DNA of 64,000 nt from Butyricicoccus porcorum (lineage in GTDB: Bacteria; Bacillota; Clostridia; Oscillospirales; Butyricicoccaceae): NCBI RefSeq assembly GCF_002157465.1, contig NZ_NHOC01000005.1:133134-197133 (forward strand), written 5' to 3'. Of the stretch, positions 40,930-55,561 are shown in pieces. A model generated the notes under the pieces. That model did not search any database. It had not been told where the DNA came from and saw only the letters and a list, made by a program, of their open reading frames with translations. Each line of letters starts with the position of its first letter. The stretch's first letter is position 1. Position numbers and translations under genes: made by a program.

Positions 40930-40973
40930 GAAGCATAACAGAAGTATAACAGAAGCATAAAAAAGTATAGGTA
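40930..40973. repeat. Four degenerate 11-bp tandem repeats upstream of cat
   Basis: GAAGCATAACA, GAAGTATAACA, GAAGCATAAAA and AAAGTATAGGT lie end to end with an 11-bp period, between the rpoBC terminator and cat. The period is one helical turn, so repeats face the same side of the DNA. Confidence 0.8.
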
Positions 40974-40985
40974 TAAACAGAAAAA

Positions 40986-41015
40986 CAGACGCTGTGCGCG
41001 TTTGCACAGCGTCTG
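40986..41015 (-). terminator. Terminator of rpoBC
   Basis: CAGACGCTGTGC and GCACAGCGTCTG form a 12-bp perfect stem; on the minus strand TTTTTCTGTTT follows. Confidence 0.9.
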
Positions 41016-41049
41016 CCTGTATCTCGTTGTACCACAAACCGGAAATCCT

Positions 41050-41151
41050 CGCCAGCCGGCGGACCGGTATGTCCGCCGGCACGGGTTCGCGCGGGAGCGC
41101 GCGGAAAGGTTTTCTTTTGCGTACTTTTCTTTTCCTCAAAAAGAAAAGTAC
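41050..41151. repeat. Palindromic intergenic element just after rpoC
   Basis: Two perfect palindromes in tandem: GCCGGCGGAC/GTCCGCCGGC (41055-41064, 41071-41080) and GTACTTTTCTTTT/AAAAGAAAAGTAC (41121-41133, 41139-41151), with a CGCGCGGGAGCGCGCG-like third hairpin between. The compact arrangement resembles dispersed intergenic repeats (REP/MITE-like). No open frame. Confidence 0.55.
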
Positions 41152-41158
41152 GGTACGG

Positions 41159-44689
<3,531 letters not shown>

Positions 44690-44691
44690 GC

Positions 44692-48426
<3,735 letters not shown>

Positions 48427-48569
48427 ATTGTACCCATCACTCCGTTTCTCAAGTATTCGATACGCCTGGCCGCGTAGTGATTATTGCTATGCTCTTTCTT
48501 GCATCTTGACTGAAAAAATGCTAGAATGTATTTGGACAAAGTTCCATATACTTATGTGGAAACTATTAA

Positions 48570-48598
48570 ATGATAGCATACTTATGCAAATTTGTCAA
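48570..48598 (-). promoter_or_regulatory. Sigma-A promoter of rpoBC
   Basis: Minus strand TTGACA (plus 48593-48598), 17-bp spacer ending in TGC, TATCAT (plus 48570-48575). It gives a leader of about 140 nt before rpoB. Confidence 0.85.
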
Positions 48599-48613
48599 GC
48601 TGACCAAGATTGT

Positions 48614-48640
48614 AAAACCTCTCCAAATCGGAGAGGTTTT
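48614..48640 (-). terminator. Terminator between the histidine phosphatase gene and rpoB
   Basis: AAAACCTCTCC and GGAGAGGTTTT flank AAATC; on the minus strand the stem ends in TTTTAC. It separates the upstream gene from the rpoBC promoter. Confidence 0.8.
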
Positions 48641-48699
48641 GTTGTTTTTGTTTGTGTTTTTCGACCAAAGAAACGCAATTTGTGCACTTTTCCGTGCGT

Positions 48700-49374
48700 T
48701 TATTCCGCGCGCTTCGCGCCCGGCGCACGCCCCTGCTTCAAAAACGCGGAGCGGAAGCGCAGATCCTCCGGCAGATGCGACTGGTCGTCATAAAATTTTG
48801 TTTCAAAATCGCCGTTTTCCCCGTACACTATGCAGGAAATTGAGGCATTGCCCACAATATTCGGCTCCATCTCGTCGAACGGGGTATCGAGGCACGCGAG
48901 ATACGATTGCAGCGCAAAGCCATGCGACACGATGACGATGGATTTGCCCGCGTTTTCGCGGATCAGCCGATTGACGGTCTCCGTCATGCGCGTGTGAATC
49001 TGTCTGGCGCTCTCGCCGCCCGGCGGACAGAACCTTGCCGGATGGTTGCGGAAATTGTCCATCACTTCGGGATACGCCCGCCGGTTTTCCTCATTGGTAT
49101 GCCCTTCGAGCAGACCACCGTCGATCTCGCGCAAACCGTCCACCAGCACCGGCTGTACCGACAGATGGCGGCACACGCCCTCCGCCGTCTGTCGTGCGCG
49201 CGTCAGCGGGCTGCTGTATACCGCATCCACCGGCATGCCGGCAAACCGCTCGCCCAGATAGTACGCCTGCCGCAGACCGGTCTGTCCCAGCGGAATATCC
49301 GAGCTGCCTTGAAACCGCCCGCCGACGTTGTTGTCCGTCGTGCCATGGCGGATGAAATAAACCGTTGTTTTCAC
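48700..49374 (-). CDS. Histidine phosphatase family (phosphoglycerate mutase-like) protein
   Basis: A 224-residue branch-1 histidine phosphatase. YFIRHGTTDNN carries the phosphorylated His, SSPLTRARQTAE the second Arg motif, LREIDGGLLEGHT the catalytic acid region and IVIVSHGFALQSYL the second His. The substrate may be 3-phosphoglycerate or another phosphoester; the relaxed family does not allow a firm call. Start is GTG at 49374 following AAGGGAA. Downstream of rmlA with a terminator between. Confidence 0.85.
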   Translation of the reverse strand: MKTTVYFIRHGTTDNNVGGRFQGSSDIPLGQTGLRQAYYLGERFAGMPVDAVYSSPLTRARQTAEGVCRHLSVQPVLVDGLREIDGGLLEGHTNEENRRAYPEVMDNFRNHPARFCPPGGESARQIHTRMTETVNRLIRENAGKSIVIVSHGFALQSYLACLDTPFDEMEPNIVGNASISCIVYGENGDFETKFYDDQSHLPEDLRFRSAFLKQGRAPGAKRAE

Positions 49375-49391
49375 AAAAAATTCCCTTCTTC

Positions 49392-49422
49392 CAAAAACAG
49401 AGCGGCCAGGCGGCCGCTCTGT
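49392..49422 (-). terminator. Terminator after rmlA
   Basis: AGAGCGGCC and GGCCGCTCT pair around AGGC; minus strand continues into TTTTTGG. It overlaps the leader of the phosphatase gene. Confidence 0.85.
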
Positions 49423-49429
49423 ATGTGTT

Positions 49430-50287
49430 TTACAGGCACTGTAAGTACTGTCCGTACAGCGTTTTTCCCAGCTGGATTCCAACTTCGTGCACCTGCTCTG
49501 CGGTAATCAGGCCCTTGTTGTAGGCACATTCCTCCGGACAGGCGATGTAGCGCCCGGTGCGCTCCTGTACCTCGCGCACACAGTTTGCCGCTTCGAGCAG
49601 GTTCTCCGCCGTGCCCGCATCCTTCCACACAAAGCTGTCGTTCAGCGGAACGACCTTCAGCTGGCCGCGGCGCAGGTATTCCAGATTGACATCGGTAATT
49701 TCCAGCTCGCCGCGCGCGGACGGCTTGAGATTCTTCGCAATATCCAGCACATCTGCGTTGTAGAAATACAGCCCCGGAATGATGTAATTGGACTTCGGAA
49801 AGCGCGGCTTTTCCTCAATGCTGATGGCATTGCCGTTCTCGTCGAACTCTACCACGCCGAAGGCGCGCGGGTCATCGACATAATAGCCGAACACGGTCGC
49901 GCCGTCGTTGTCGTCCACCGCCTGCATGAACTGATATTTCTTGGTTTCATCATAAAAAATATTGTCACCCAGAACCAGGCAGACCGATTCGCCCCGGATG
50001 AAATCCTCCGCGACAAGGAAAGCATCCGCAATGCCGCGCGGCACCTTCTGCACCGCATAGGATATATGAATGCCCCACGCACTGCCATCACCGAGCAGGC
50101 GCTCAAACGTCTCCTCCTCTCCATCCGGGATAATCACCATAATATCAGTAATCCCCGACTGGATGAGCACAGAAAGCGGATAATAAATCAGCGGTTTATC
50201 ATAAACCGGAAGCAACGGCTTGCATACGGGCTTTGTCATCGGATACAGCCGCGTCCCCTTGCCTGCCGCAAGAATCAATCCTTTCAT
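49430..50287 (-). CDS. rmlA: Glucose-1-phosphate thymidylyltransferase
   Basis: A 285-residue nucleotidyltransferase making dTDP-glucose, the first step of dTDP-rhamnose for surface polysaccharide. LILAAGKGTRLYPMTKPVCKP is the nucleotide-binding signature; LVLGDNIFY contains the metal-binding Asp; IEEKPRFPKSNY is the conserved sugar-phosphate segment. GGAGGG precedes the ATG. It stands alone; rmlB, rmlC and rmlD are not in the window. A consensus promoter precedes it. Confidence 0.93.
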   Translation of the reverse strand: MKGLILAAGKGTRLYPMTKPVCKPLLPVYDKPLIYYPLSVLIQSGITDIMVIIPDGEEETFERLLGDGSAWGIHISYAVQKVPRGIADAFLVAEDFIRGESVCLVLGDNIFYDETKKYQFMQAVDDNDGATVFGYYVDDPRAFGVVEFDENGNAISIEEKPRFPKSNYIIPGLYFYNADVLDIAKNLKPSARGELEITDVNLEYLRRGQLKVVPLNDSFVWKDAGTAENLLEAANCVREVQERTGRYIACPEECAYNKGLITAEQVHEVGIQLGKTLYGQYLQCL

Positions 50288-50368
50288 ATTATCTGTCCCT
50301 CCATCACATCAGCTCTGCCCGTCCCCATTTTTCAGGCGCAGAAAGGTCTATTCCTCTATCTTATTCTT

Positions 50369-50398
50369 ATTATACCGATACCGGCGTTGCCCTGTCAA
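50369..50398 (-). promoter_or_regulatory. Consensus sigma-A promoter for rmlA
   Basis: Minus strand TTGACA (plus 50393-50398), 18-bp spacer, TATAAT (plus 50369-50374); both hexamers are perfect. Confidence 0.85.
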
Positions 50399-50430
50399 GG
50401 AATCCCCTGCCATTTCCGCATAAAACCGCA

Positions 50431-51375
50431 TCAAATCAGCTGCATGACGCGCAAAAGGAAAATCCATCCGGTCAGCGTGACTGAGGAAAGCAGGGTTGTC
50501 AGCACGATGATACTGGACGACAGTTCTCCGTCGTTGTCCATATTTTTTGCCATAATATAAGATGTGACGGTTGTCGGCGAACCGAGCATGATGAGCACGG
50601 CTACCATCTCTGTGCCGGAAAAGCCGAGGTGCACCGCCAGCGGCAAAAACAGCGCCGGCAGTGCGAGCAGCTTAATCACTGTCGCAGCAATCGTCGGACG
50701 AATCTTTGCGAGCGCCTGCGCGCCCTCAAAACCCGCGCCGACCACGAGCAGCGCAATCGGCGTCGCCGTAGACGCCACGCTGTCGATCATCTTGAGCGGA
50801 ATGGTTGGAATCTCAATGCGCAGCAGCGAGAACGGCAGACCCGCAAAAATGCCGAGGATAATCGGGTTTTTGAGCACATTGATGCACGCGCGCTTGACCG
50901 CAGCCCGCCCATGTGCCCCGCCGCCCGCAGAAAATGTCAGGATGACAACGGAGAACACATTAAACAGCGGCACAGCAGAGACAATCATCAGTGGGGTCAG
51001 TCCCGCGTCGCCGTAAATATTCTGAACAAACGCGATGCCGAGCACGGCCACACTGCTGCGCGCAGCACCCTGTACAAACGCGCCGACCATCGTCTTGTCC
51101 GGCATGAGCTTTGCTGTCAGCAGCCACAGCCCGAGGAACATCACGATGGTCACACCTGCGCAATACAGCACAAAGCTCAGATTGAAATCCTGATACAGGT
51201 CGGTCTGTGCAATGTCACGGAACAGCAGCACCGGCAGTGCAACTTTGAACACATATTTGTTGGCAACGGCACAGAATTCCTCCGTGAACATGCCGATCTG
51301 TTTTAAAATATAGCCGAGCACCATGACGAGGAAGATCGGCACGGTGGCGTTCAGGCTGAATACAAAACTATCCAT
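50431..51375 (-). CDS. AEC-family (auxin efflux carrier-type) transporter
   Basis: A 314-residue protein of about 10 membrane helices. VFSLNATVPIFLVMVLGYILKQIGMF at the start and NPIILGIFAGLPFSLL, plus LASPTT-like LGSPTTVTSYIMA in the second half, are typical of bacterial AEC permeases that move dicarboxylates, malonate or amino-acid-like substrates. Substrate unknown. GGAGGAAG precedes the ATG; it overlaps the upstream EamA transporter by 8 nt, so the two are co-translated. Confidence 0.88.
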   Translation of the reverse strand: MDSFVFSLNATVPIFLVMVLGYILKQIGMFTEEFCAVANKYVFKVALPVLLFRDIAQTDLYQDFNLSFVLYCAGVTIVMFLGLWLLTAKLMPDKTMVGAFVQGAARSSVAVLGIAFVQNIYGDAGLTPLMIVSAVPLFNVFSVVILTFSAGGGAHGRAAVKRACINVLKNPIILGIFAGLPFSLLRIEIPTIPLKMIDSVASTATPIALLVVGAGFEGAQALAKIRPTIAATVIKLLALPALFLPLAVHLGFSGTEMVAVLIMLGSPTTVTSYIMAKNMDNDGELSSSIIVLTTLLSSVTLTGWIFLLRVMQLI

Positions 51376-52273
51376 TTGCTTCCTCCACAGCCGGACGCCT
51401 GCGCGGCGGCAGCTGCAACACCAGAATCGAACTGAGGATCAGTGCCATGCCAAGCACGGTCCAGATGGTAAACGGGTCGCCAAACACAACGACTCCCAGC
51501 AGGCTGCCTACCAGCGGTTCAACCGTCGCCAGCACAGCTGCCTGCGACGCGGGCACACCGTCCAGCCCGCCGGTATACAGCAGGAACGGCACAACCGTGC
51601 ACACCACTGCCAAGCCGAGCCCGACCAGCAGCGTATGTGGCTGAGCCAGCACCTTTTGCGTGCAGTGTGCCGCACTGAACGGCGCAGTTGCAAGTGCCGC
51701 AAACACAAACGTATAAAACGAAACGGTCATCGCGCTGTAACGCCGCAGCGCAAATTTTCCAAAGATACTGTACAGCGCGTAAAACAACCCCGAGCCGAGG
51801 CCGCACAGCACCGTCATCGGTGCAACTGCCTGCGCCTGTGAAAACACGCCTGTGATGCACGCGCAGCCCGCAATTGTGATGACAATTGCGGCAAGCCGAT
51901 GTGCCGTCAGACGTTCGCGGAACAGCAGGATGGACAGCAGCAGGACAAACACCGGCGAGGTGTACAGCAGCAATGCCGCCACCGCTACGCTGCTGCGCGA
52001 GAGCGTATAAAAATAACACAAATTAAACAGCGCAATGCTGACCATGCCTGTGCCGACAAACATCCAGACATCGCGCAGGCGGATGCGCAGCGCTGACCGG
52101 TCGCGCACGGCTACCACAACGCCGAGCGCCGCGGCCGCAAGCAAGTTGCGAAAAAAGACGATCTCCAACGCGGACAGCCCCGCCGCGTTCAGCGCGCGCA
52201 CAAACAGGGCAATCATGCCCCACAACGCGCCCGCGCCTGCGATCATCCACGCTGATTTTGCTTTCGTATGCAT
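51368..52273 (-). CDS. EamA/DMT-family transporter
   Basis: A 301-residue drug/metabolite transporter with ten helices arranged as two EamA repeats (AGALWGMIALFVRAL and GLGSGLFYALYSIFGKFAL begin each repeat). Such proteins export metabolites or amino acids. AGGAGGAAC precedes the ATG. First gene of a two-gene transporter operon with the AEC permease. Substrate cannot be deduced. Confidence 0.88.
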   Translation of the reverse strand: MHTKAKSAWMIAGAGALWGMIALFVRALNAAGLSALEIVFFRNLLAAAALGVVVAVRDRSALRIRLRDVWMFVGTGMVSIALFNLCYFYTLSRSSVAVAALLLYTSPVFVLLLSILLFRERLTAHRLAAIVITIAGCACITGVFSQAQAVAPMTVLCGLGSGLFYALYSIFGKFALRRYSAMTVSFYTFVFAALATAPFSAAHCTQKVLAQPHTLLVGLGLAVVCTVVPFLLYTGGLDGVPASQAAVLATVEPLVGSLLGVVVFGDPFTIWTVLGMALILSSILVLQLPPRRRPAVEEANG

Positions 52274-52421
52274 GTCGTTCCTCCTCTGCGGAAACCGCTA
52301 AAATTTCCGCCTGTCCAGTATAGCACCGTTGCGCGCCGAATGGGAAGTAAAATCGATTGTTTTCCCAAAAAACTCCTGCCCTTTTGCCAGATACGCCGGA
52401 AATCCTGCATTTTCGCGGTTC

Positions 52422-52450
52422 ATTTTACACTTTCCCGGAAACGCACCGAA
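52422..52450 (-). promoter_or_regulatory. Promoter for the EamA-AEC operon
   Basis: Minus strand TTCGGT (plus 52445-52450), 17-bp spacer, TAAAAT (plus 52422-52427), about 140 bp before the EamA start. Confidence 0.5.
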
Positions 52451-52585
52451 CTTTTTGCACAAAAAATTGCAGTTTTTTTTGGGAGGTTTGCCACTACTCT
52501 TTCTCTATCCAGTGTGGTATATTTATAACTGTACTTTTTAGCAGGAGTACCGCATCATCCGCCCTATACAGAGGGCGTGAGTAAT

Positions 52586-52627
52586 ATGCCATACAGAGAA
52601 GAGAGAAGAAACGAGACGGTTGGGTGA
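52586..52627 (+). other. Possible 13-codon small open frame running into a terminator
   Basis: ATG at 52586 follows GAGGG with usual spacing and encodes MPYREERRNETVG, stopping inside the loop of the following hairpin. No good promoter could be assigned, so this is speculative. Confidence 0.25.
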
Positions 52628-52645
52628 ACCGTCTCGTTTCGTTTT
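52609..52645 (+). terminator. Hairpin terminator on the plus strand
   Basis: AAACGAGACGGTT (52609-52621) and AACCGTCTCGTTT (52627-52639) with loop GGGTG, then CGTTTTT. No annotated plus-strand gene precedes it. Confidence 0.75.
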
Positions 52646-52661
52646 TCCGCTATTTTTGCAC

Positions 52662-52698
52662 AAAAAAGCTGTTTCGGATACTGAAACAGCTTTTTTCT
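52662..52698 (-). terminator. Terminator after the envelope operon
   Basis: AAAAAAGCTGTTTC and GAAACAGCTTTTTT flank a 7-nt loop, with T-runs on both strands. It closes the operon ending at 52699. Confidence 0.88.
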
Positions 52699-54681
52699 TT
52701 ATTCTTCGGTTTCCTCCGCATCCGCATGGCGGAGCGCAGTATATGCGCGCATTGCGGCATACGTAAGCGCGAGGAATGCGGCCGCACAAAGCGCGTCCAG
52801 CACGATTTCCAGCCAGCTGCCGCCCCGCACGATAAGCTGAACTACATCCAATACGCGGCGCACACACAGTACGGCACAGGCAAATGCCGCCGCACGGTAA
52901 TACCGCAACACATAGCACACAAAGCACAGTGCAAGCGCAAGCTCAACATATCGAATTCCAATTCCGGCGAGTACAAGTACGACAACCGTCAGCAGCGCCG
53001 GCCACAACAGGCGTACGGAAAATTCCTTCCGGGGTTTCTCCGGCTCAGACATGTCCGCCGATTCCGTCTGCTCGGTATCGTCAGATACTTCCATCAGCTC
53101 ATCCGCTGCTTCTGCGGCGATTTCGGGTTCTTCTTCCGGTTCCGCGTCAAAATCCTCTTCCGGTGGTTCCTCTTTGAACATCGGCGGGAACATCTGCTCC
53201 CATATCGCGTCCTCCTCCGAATCCACATCCGATTCCACACGGTTCGCCTGTTCTTCCGATTCCCCGACAGATCCCTCTGCTGTCCGTCCCGTGTGGGCAG
53301 GTGCCTCCGGCCGATCTTCCTCAGACGGGAACAGCTGCTCCCACATCATATCCACATCCGGCTCCGCATCGGTTTTTTCCGGCTTTTCCAGCGCACCCAG
53401 CGCCTGTTCCAGCGCACGGGTCAGGTCTGCTGTGCTGCTGAGCATCTGCTCTATATCCGCCGCAGCTTCCGGCTCCACGCTGTCTGACTCCGATGCCTGC
53501 GGCAGGTCTTCGGTTGATTCCACTGCTGCCGGTTCGGTTTCTTCCACTGGCTCGGCTTCTTCTCCCGGCTCGGCTCCCGGACGGAAGATGTCGTTCCACA
53601 TGCCGCGCAGCGGCATCGTGCCCTCCGGCTCCGCATCGGAAGCAGGTGTCTCTACCGGCTGTTCGGACATCCAGGCAAACTGTGCCTGCTGTTCCAGCGG
53701 CACATCCTGCTGTTGGTTCAGCACATCCTCCAGGGAGAGCAGTATCGTGCGGTCTTCTGCCATTTCCGGATCATCTGAACTGGACAGCTCTCGCACGGGT
53801 TCTTCTTCCCGCGCAATCTCCGGATACAACGGCTCGGTCCCCCTCGCCTGCTCCGGTGTCATCGGCTCCGTCAGGCCGATATGTGCCGCCACGGTCTGAG
53901 AAATCGAATCAATTTCATCCGGTTCCTCCTGCGGCAGCTGGCTGAGATCCAGCCCATGTGTGTCGTCGTCCACTCCGTCTTCTTCGGGCGCAGGCGCACG
54001 CAAATGAGCATCTCCGCTGTCCTTTGGTTCTGCTGCAACCGTGCGTCCATTCCTCTCGCCGAACGGGAGCACATCCGCACCGCGACCCGTCACAGCCTGC
54101 ACAGCACAGCCGGCAAGCGTCAGCGCCAGCCCGAGCACAACGGTTGTGAGCCCCTGCGGTCTGGCAAACAGGTCTACCAACACGAATGCGGCAAAAAAGC
54201 CGAACACACCGGTGGACAGAATACCCGCCGGGCGCAGGAACAGCACGCCCGTCACGCCGAACAGCACGGCACCGCCTGCCAATACCAGCCAAAATGCCGC
54301 CTGTGCATGCTGCGCCACAAATAAGCCGGGCAGATACACGACCGCCGCACCGGCACAGGCACATACTGTAAACACACCGAGCGGATACCAGCAGAAAAAT
54401 ACGACACCGAGCGCAACGCCGAGCACCACGATCGCCAGCACGGTCAGCGTCAGCCCGAGCAGCTCGTTCATCGACGCGCTGAACAGGCTGGTGACACAGA
54501 TGCCGAGCACCACGCCCAGTGCAACACCGCTCAGCGCGCTGACCGCGCGCAGCAGCCGGTACCCGGCAAAGCAGAACAGCAGGGACAGCAGCAGCAATAC
54601 GATTTTCACCGGCATGGCGGCATACAATGCCGCCAGCGTCTGTCCCGCAATTCCGATTGCACTGTTAAGGGTAAGATCCAT
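52699..54681 (-). CDS. Large membrane protein with an acidic linker and repeated W-x-x-[ILM]-F motifs
   Basis: A 660-residue protein. Residues 24-197 carry about seven hydrophobic helices resembling the DUF4203/TMEM198-type fold; 205-550 is a low-complexity linker rich in Glu, Asp, Pro and Ser; 557-648 has about four further helices. The linker contains three related short motifs: MWNDIFRP (361-368), MWEQLFPS (446-453) and IWEQMFPP (493-500). They stand out in an otherwise acidic, disordered stretch and suggest docking sites for a partner. I do not recognise the full protein. It ends an operon with an amidase and a zinc-ribbon/YARHG protein, pointing to an envelope role. Confidence 0.8.
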   Translation of the reverse strand: MDLTLNSAIGIAGQTLAALYAAMPVKIVLLLLSLLFCFAGYRLLRAVSALSGVALGVVLGICVTSLFSASMNELLGLTLTVLAIVVLGVALGVVFFCWYPLGVFTVCACAGAAVVYLPGLFVAQHAQAAFWLVLAGGAVLFGVTGVLFLRPAGILSTGVFGFFAAFVLVDLFARPQGLTTVVLGLALTLAGCAVQAVTGRGADVLPFGERNGRTVAAEPKDSGDAHLRAPAPEEDGVDDDTHGLDLSQLPQEEPDEIDSISQTVAAHIGLTEPMTPEQARGTEPLYPEIAREEEPVRELSSSDDPEMAEDRTILLSLEDVLNQQQDVPLEQQAQFAWMSEQPVETPASDAEPEGTMPLRGMWNDIFRPGAEPGEEAEPVEETEPAAVESTEDLPQASESDSVEPEAAADIEQMLSSTADLTRALEQALGALEKPEKTDAEPDVDMMWEQLFPSEEDRPEAPAHTGRTAEGSVGESEEQANRVESDVDSEEDAIWEQMFPPMFKEEPPEEDFDAEPEEEPEIAAEAADELMEVSDDTEQTESADMSEPEKPRKEFSVRLLWPALLTVVVLVLAGIGIRYVELALALCFVCYVLRYYRAAAFACAVLCVRRVLDVVQLIVRGGSWLEIVLDALCAAAFLALTYAAMRAYTALRHADAEETEE

Positions 54682-54703
54682 CTCGTTTCAACCTTCTTTT
54701 CTG

Positions 54704-55561
54704 TTATCGTCCGCTTTCCATCCAGCGGCACACGCCGGAAACAATACCCGACGCAATCTGCTGTCGATATTCGTCCGTCGCCAGCAGGGCATCCTCCTGT
54801 GCGTTGCTCAGGAACCCCATCTCCAGCAGCACACACGGCACCTCTGACCAGTTAAAGCCGGTCAGGTCGCTGCGCTGCACCAGTCCACGGCTGCGCGCGC
54901 CAGTCGCCGCGGTCACCTCTTCGAGAATGATCTCGGCCACCCGCGCACTCGGCTGCTCGATCTCCGGTGTCCCCAGCAGGCTGCCCGCAGGCACCTGCAT
55001 CGACATGCCGGAAACCGAGGAATCCTCTGAGCCATCCGCATGAATGCGGATGCACAAGTCTGCACCCGCATTGTTTGCAATCTGTGCGCGTTCGATGTTG
55101 CTGACCGTTGCTTCATTGGTCTGCCGTGTCATGACAACCTGTGCCCCGCGCTCTTCCAATCCCGCGCGCACCAGCTGTGCAACGGCGAGATTGAGTTCTT
55201 CTTCGGTCTGACTGTTGCCCGCAGCACCGCTGACATAGGCCGCCTTGGTCTCCTGCGAAAGCGGAGAAACCCGCTCCTGCCCGGTGGCGTCCGTCACGCC
55301 GTGACCGGGGTCAAGACAGATGACAATGCCCGCAAGCGGCTGCGCCTGTTCGCTGGTGTCGGATGCTTCCTCCTCCAGCGGCGGGTCAATCAGCTCACCG
55401 GTATCCTCCGCAGCTCCTGCCGCGCTGCCGGAATCCACAGTCTGTCCCGCAGAACCGGAATCCGCACTCCCTGCCGGACTCACGGCGGCTTTGCCGCAGC
55501 CATACAGACACCACAGCAGCCCTGCAAGCAGCACAGTCAGAACCCATCGTTTCAGCGCCAT
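54704..55561 (-). CDS. Lipoprotein N-acetylmuramoyl-L-alanine amidase (Amidase_3)
   Basis: A 285-residue exported amidase. A lipobox ends at Cys22 (LYGC), so it is probably a membrane-anchored lipoprotein. Residues 23-75 are a Ser/Gly/Glu-rich spacer. The Amidase_3 zinc site is complete: His87 (CLDPGHG), Glu120 (QTEEELN) and His174 (IRIHADGS), with catalytic Glu247 (VLLEMGFLSN). It cleaves the bond between MurNAc and the stem peptide. AGGAG precedes the ATG; it overlaps the upstream gene by 10 nt and the next gene starts 22 nt on. Confidence 0.92.
   Translation of the reverse strand: MALKRWVLTVLLAGLLWCLYGCGKAAVSPAGSADSGSAGQTVDSGSAAGAAEDTGELIDPPLEEEASDTSEQAQPLAGIVICLDPGHGVTDATGQERVSPLSQETKAAYVSGAAGNSQTEEELNLAVAQLVRAGLEERGAQVVMTRQTNEATVSNIERAQIANNAGADLCIRIHADGSEDSSVSGMSMQVPAGSLLGTPEIEQPSARVAEIILEEVTAATGARSRGLVQRSDLTGFNWSEVPCVLLEMGFLSNAQEDALLATDEYRQQIASGIVSGVCRWMESGR

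Larger units (their letters stand above)
52274..52698. other. Intergenic region with a candidate short transcript
   Basis: About 425 bases without a normal-sized gene. It contains the EamA promoter (minus), a GCCCT/AGGGC hairpin (52561-52576), a 13-codon frame, and two terminator hairpins. Confidence 0.5.

Noticed and set aside
40701-40958. 85-codon minus-strand frame beginning in the 11-bp repeats, considered as a cat leader peptide
   Set aside because: It runs far past the cat start in another frame, unlike known short leader peptides, and has no ribosome-binding site.
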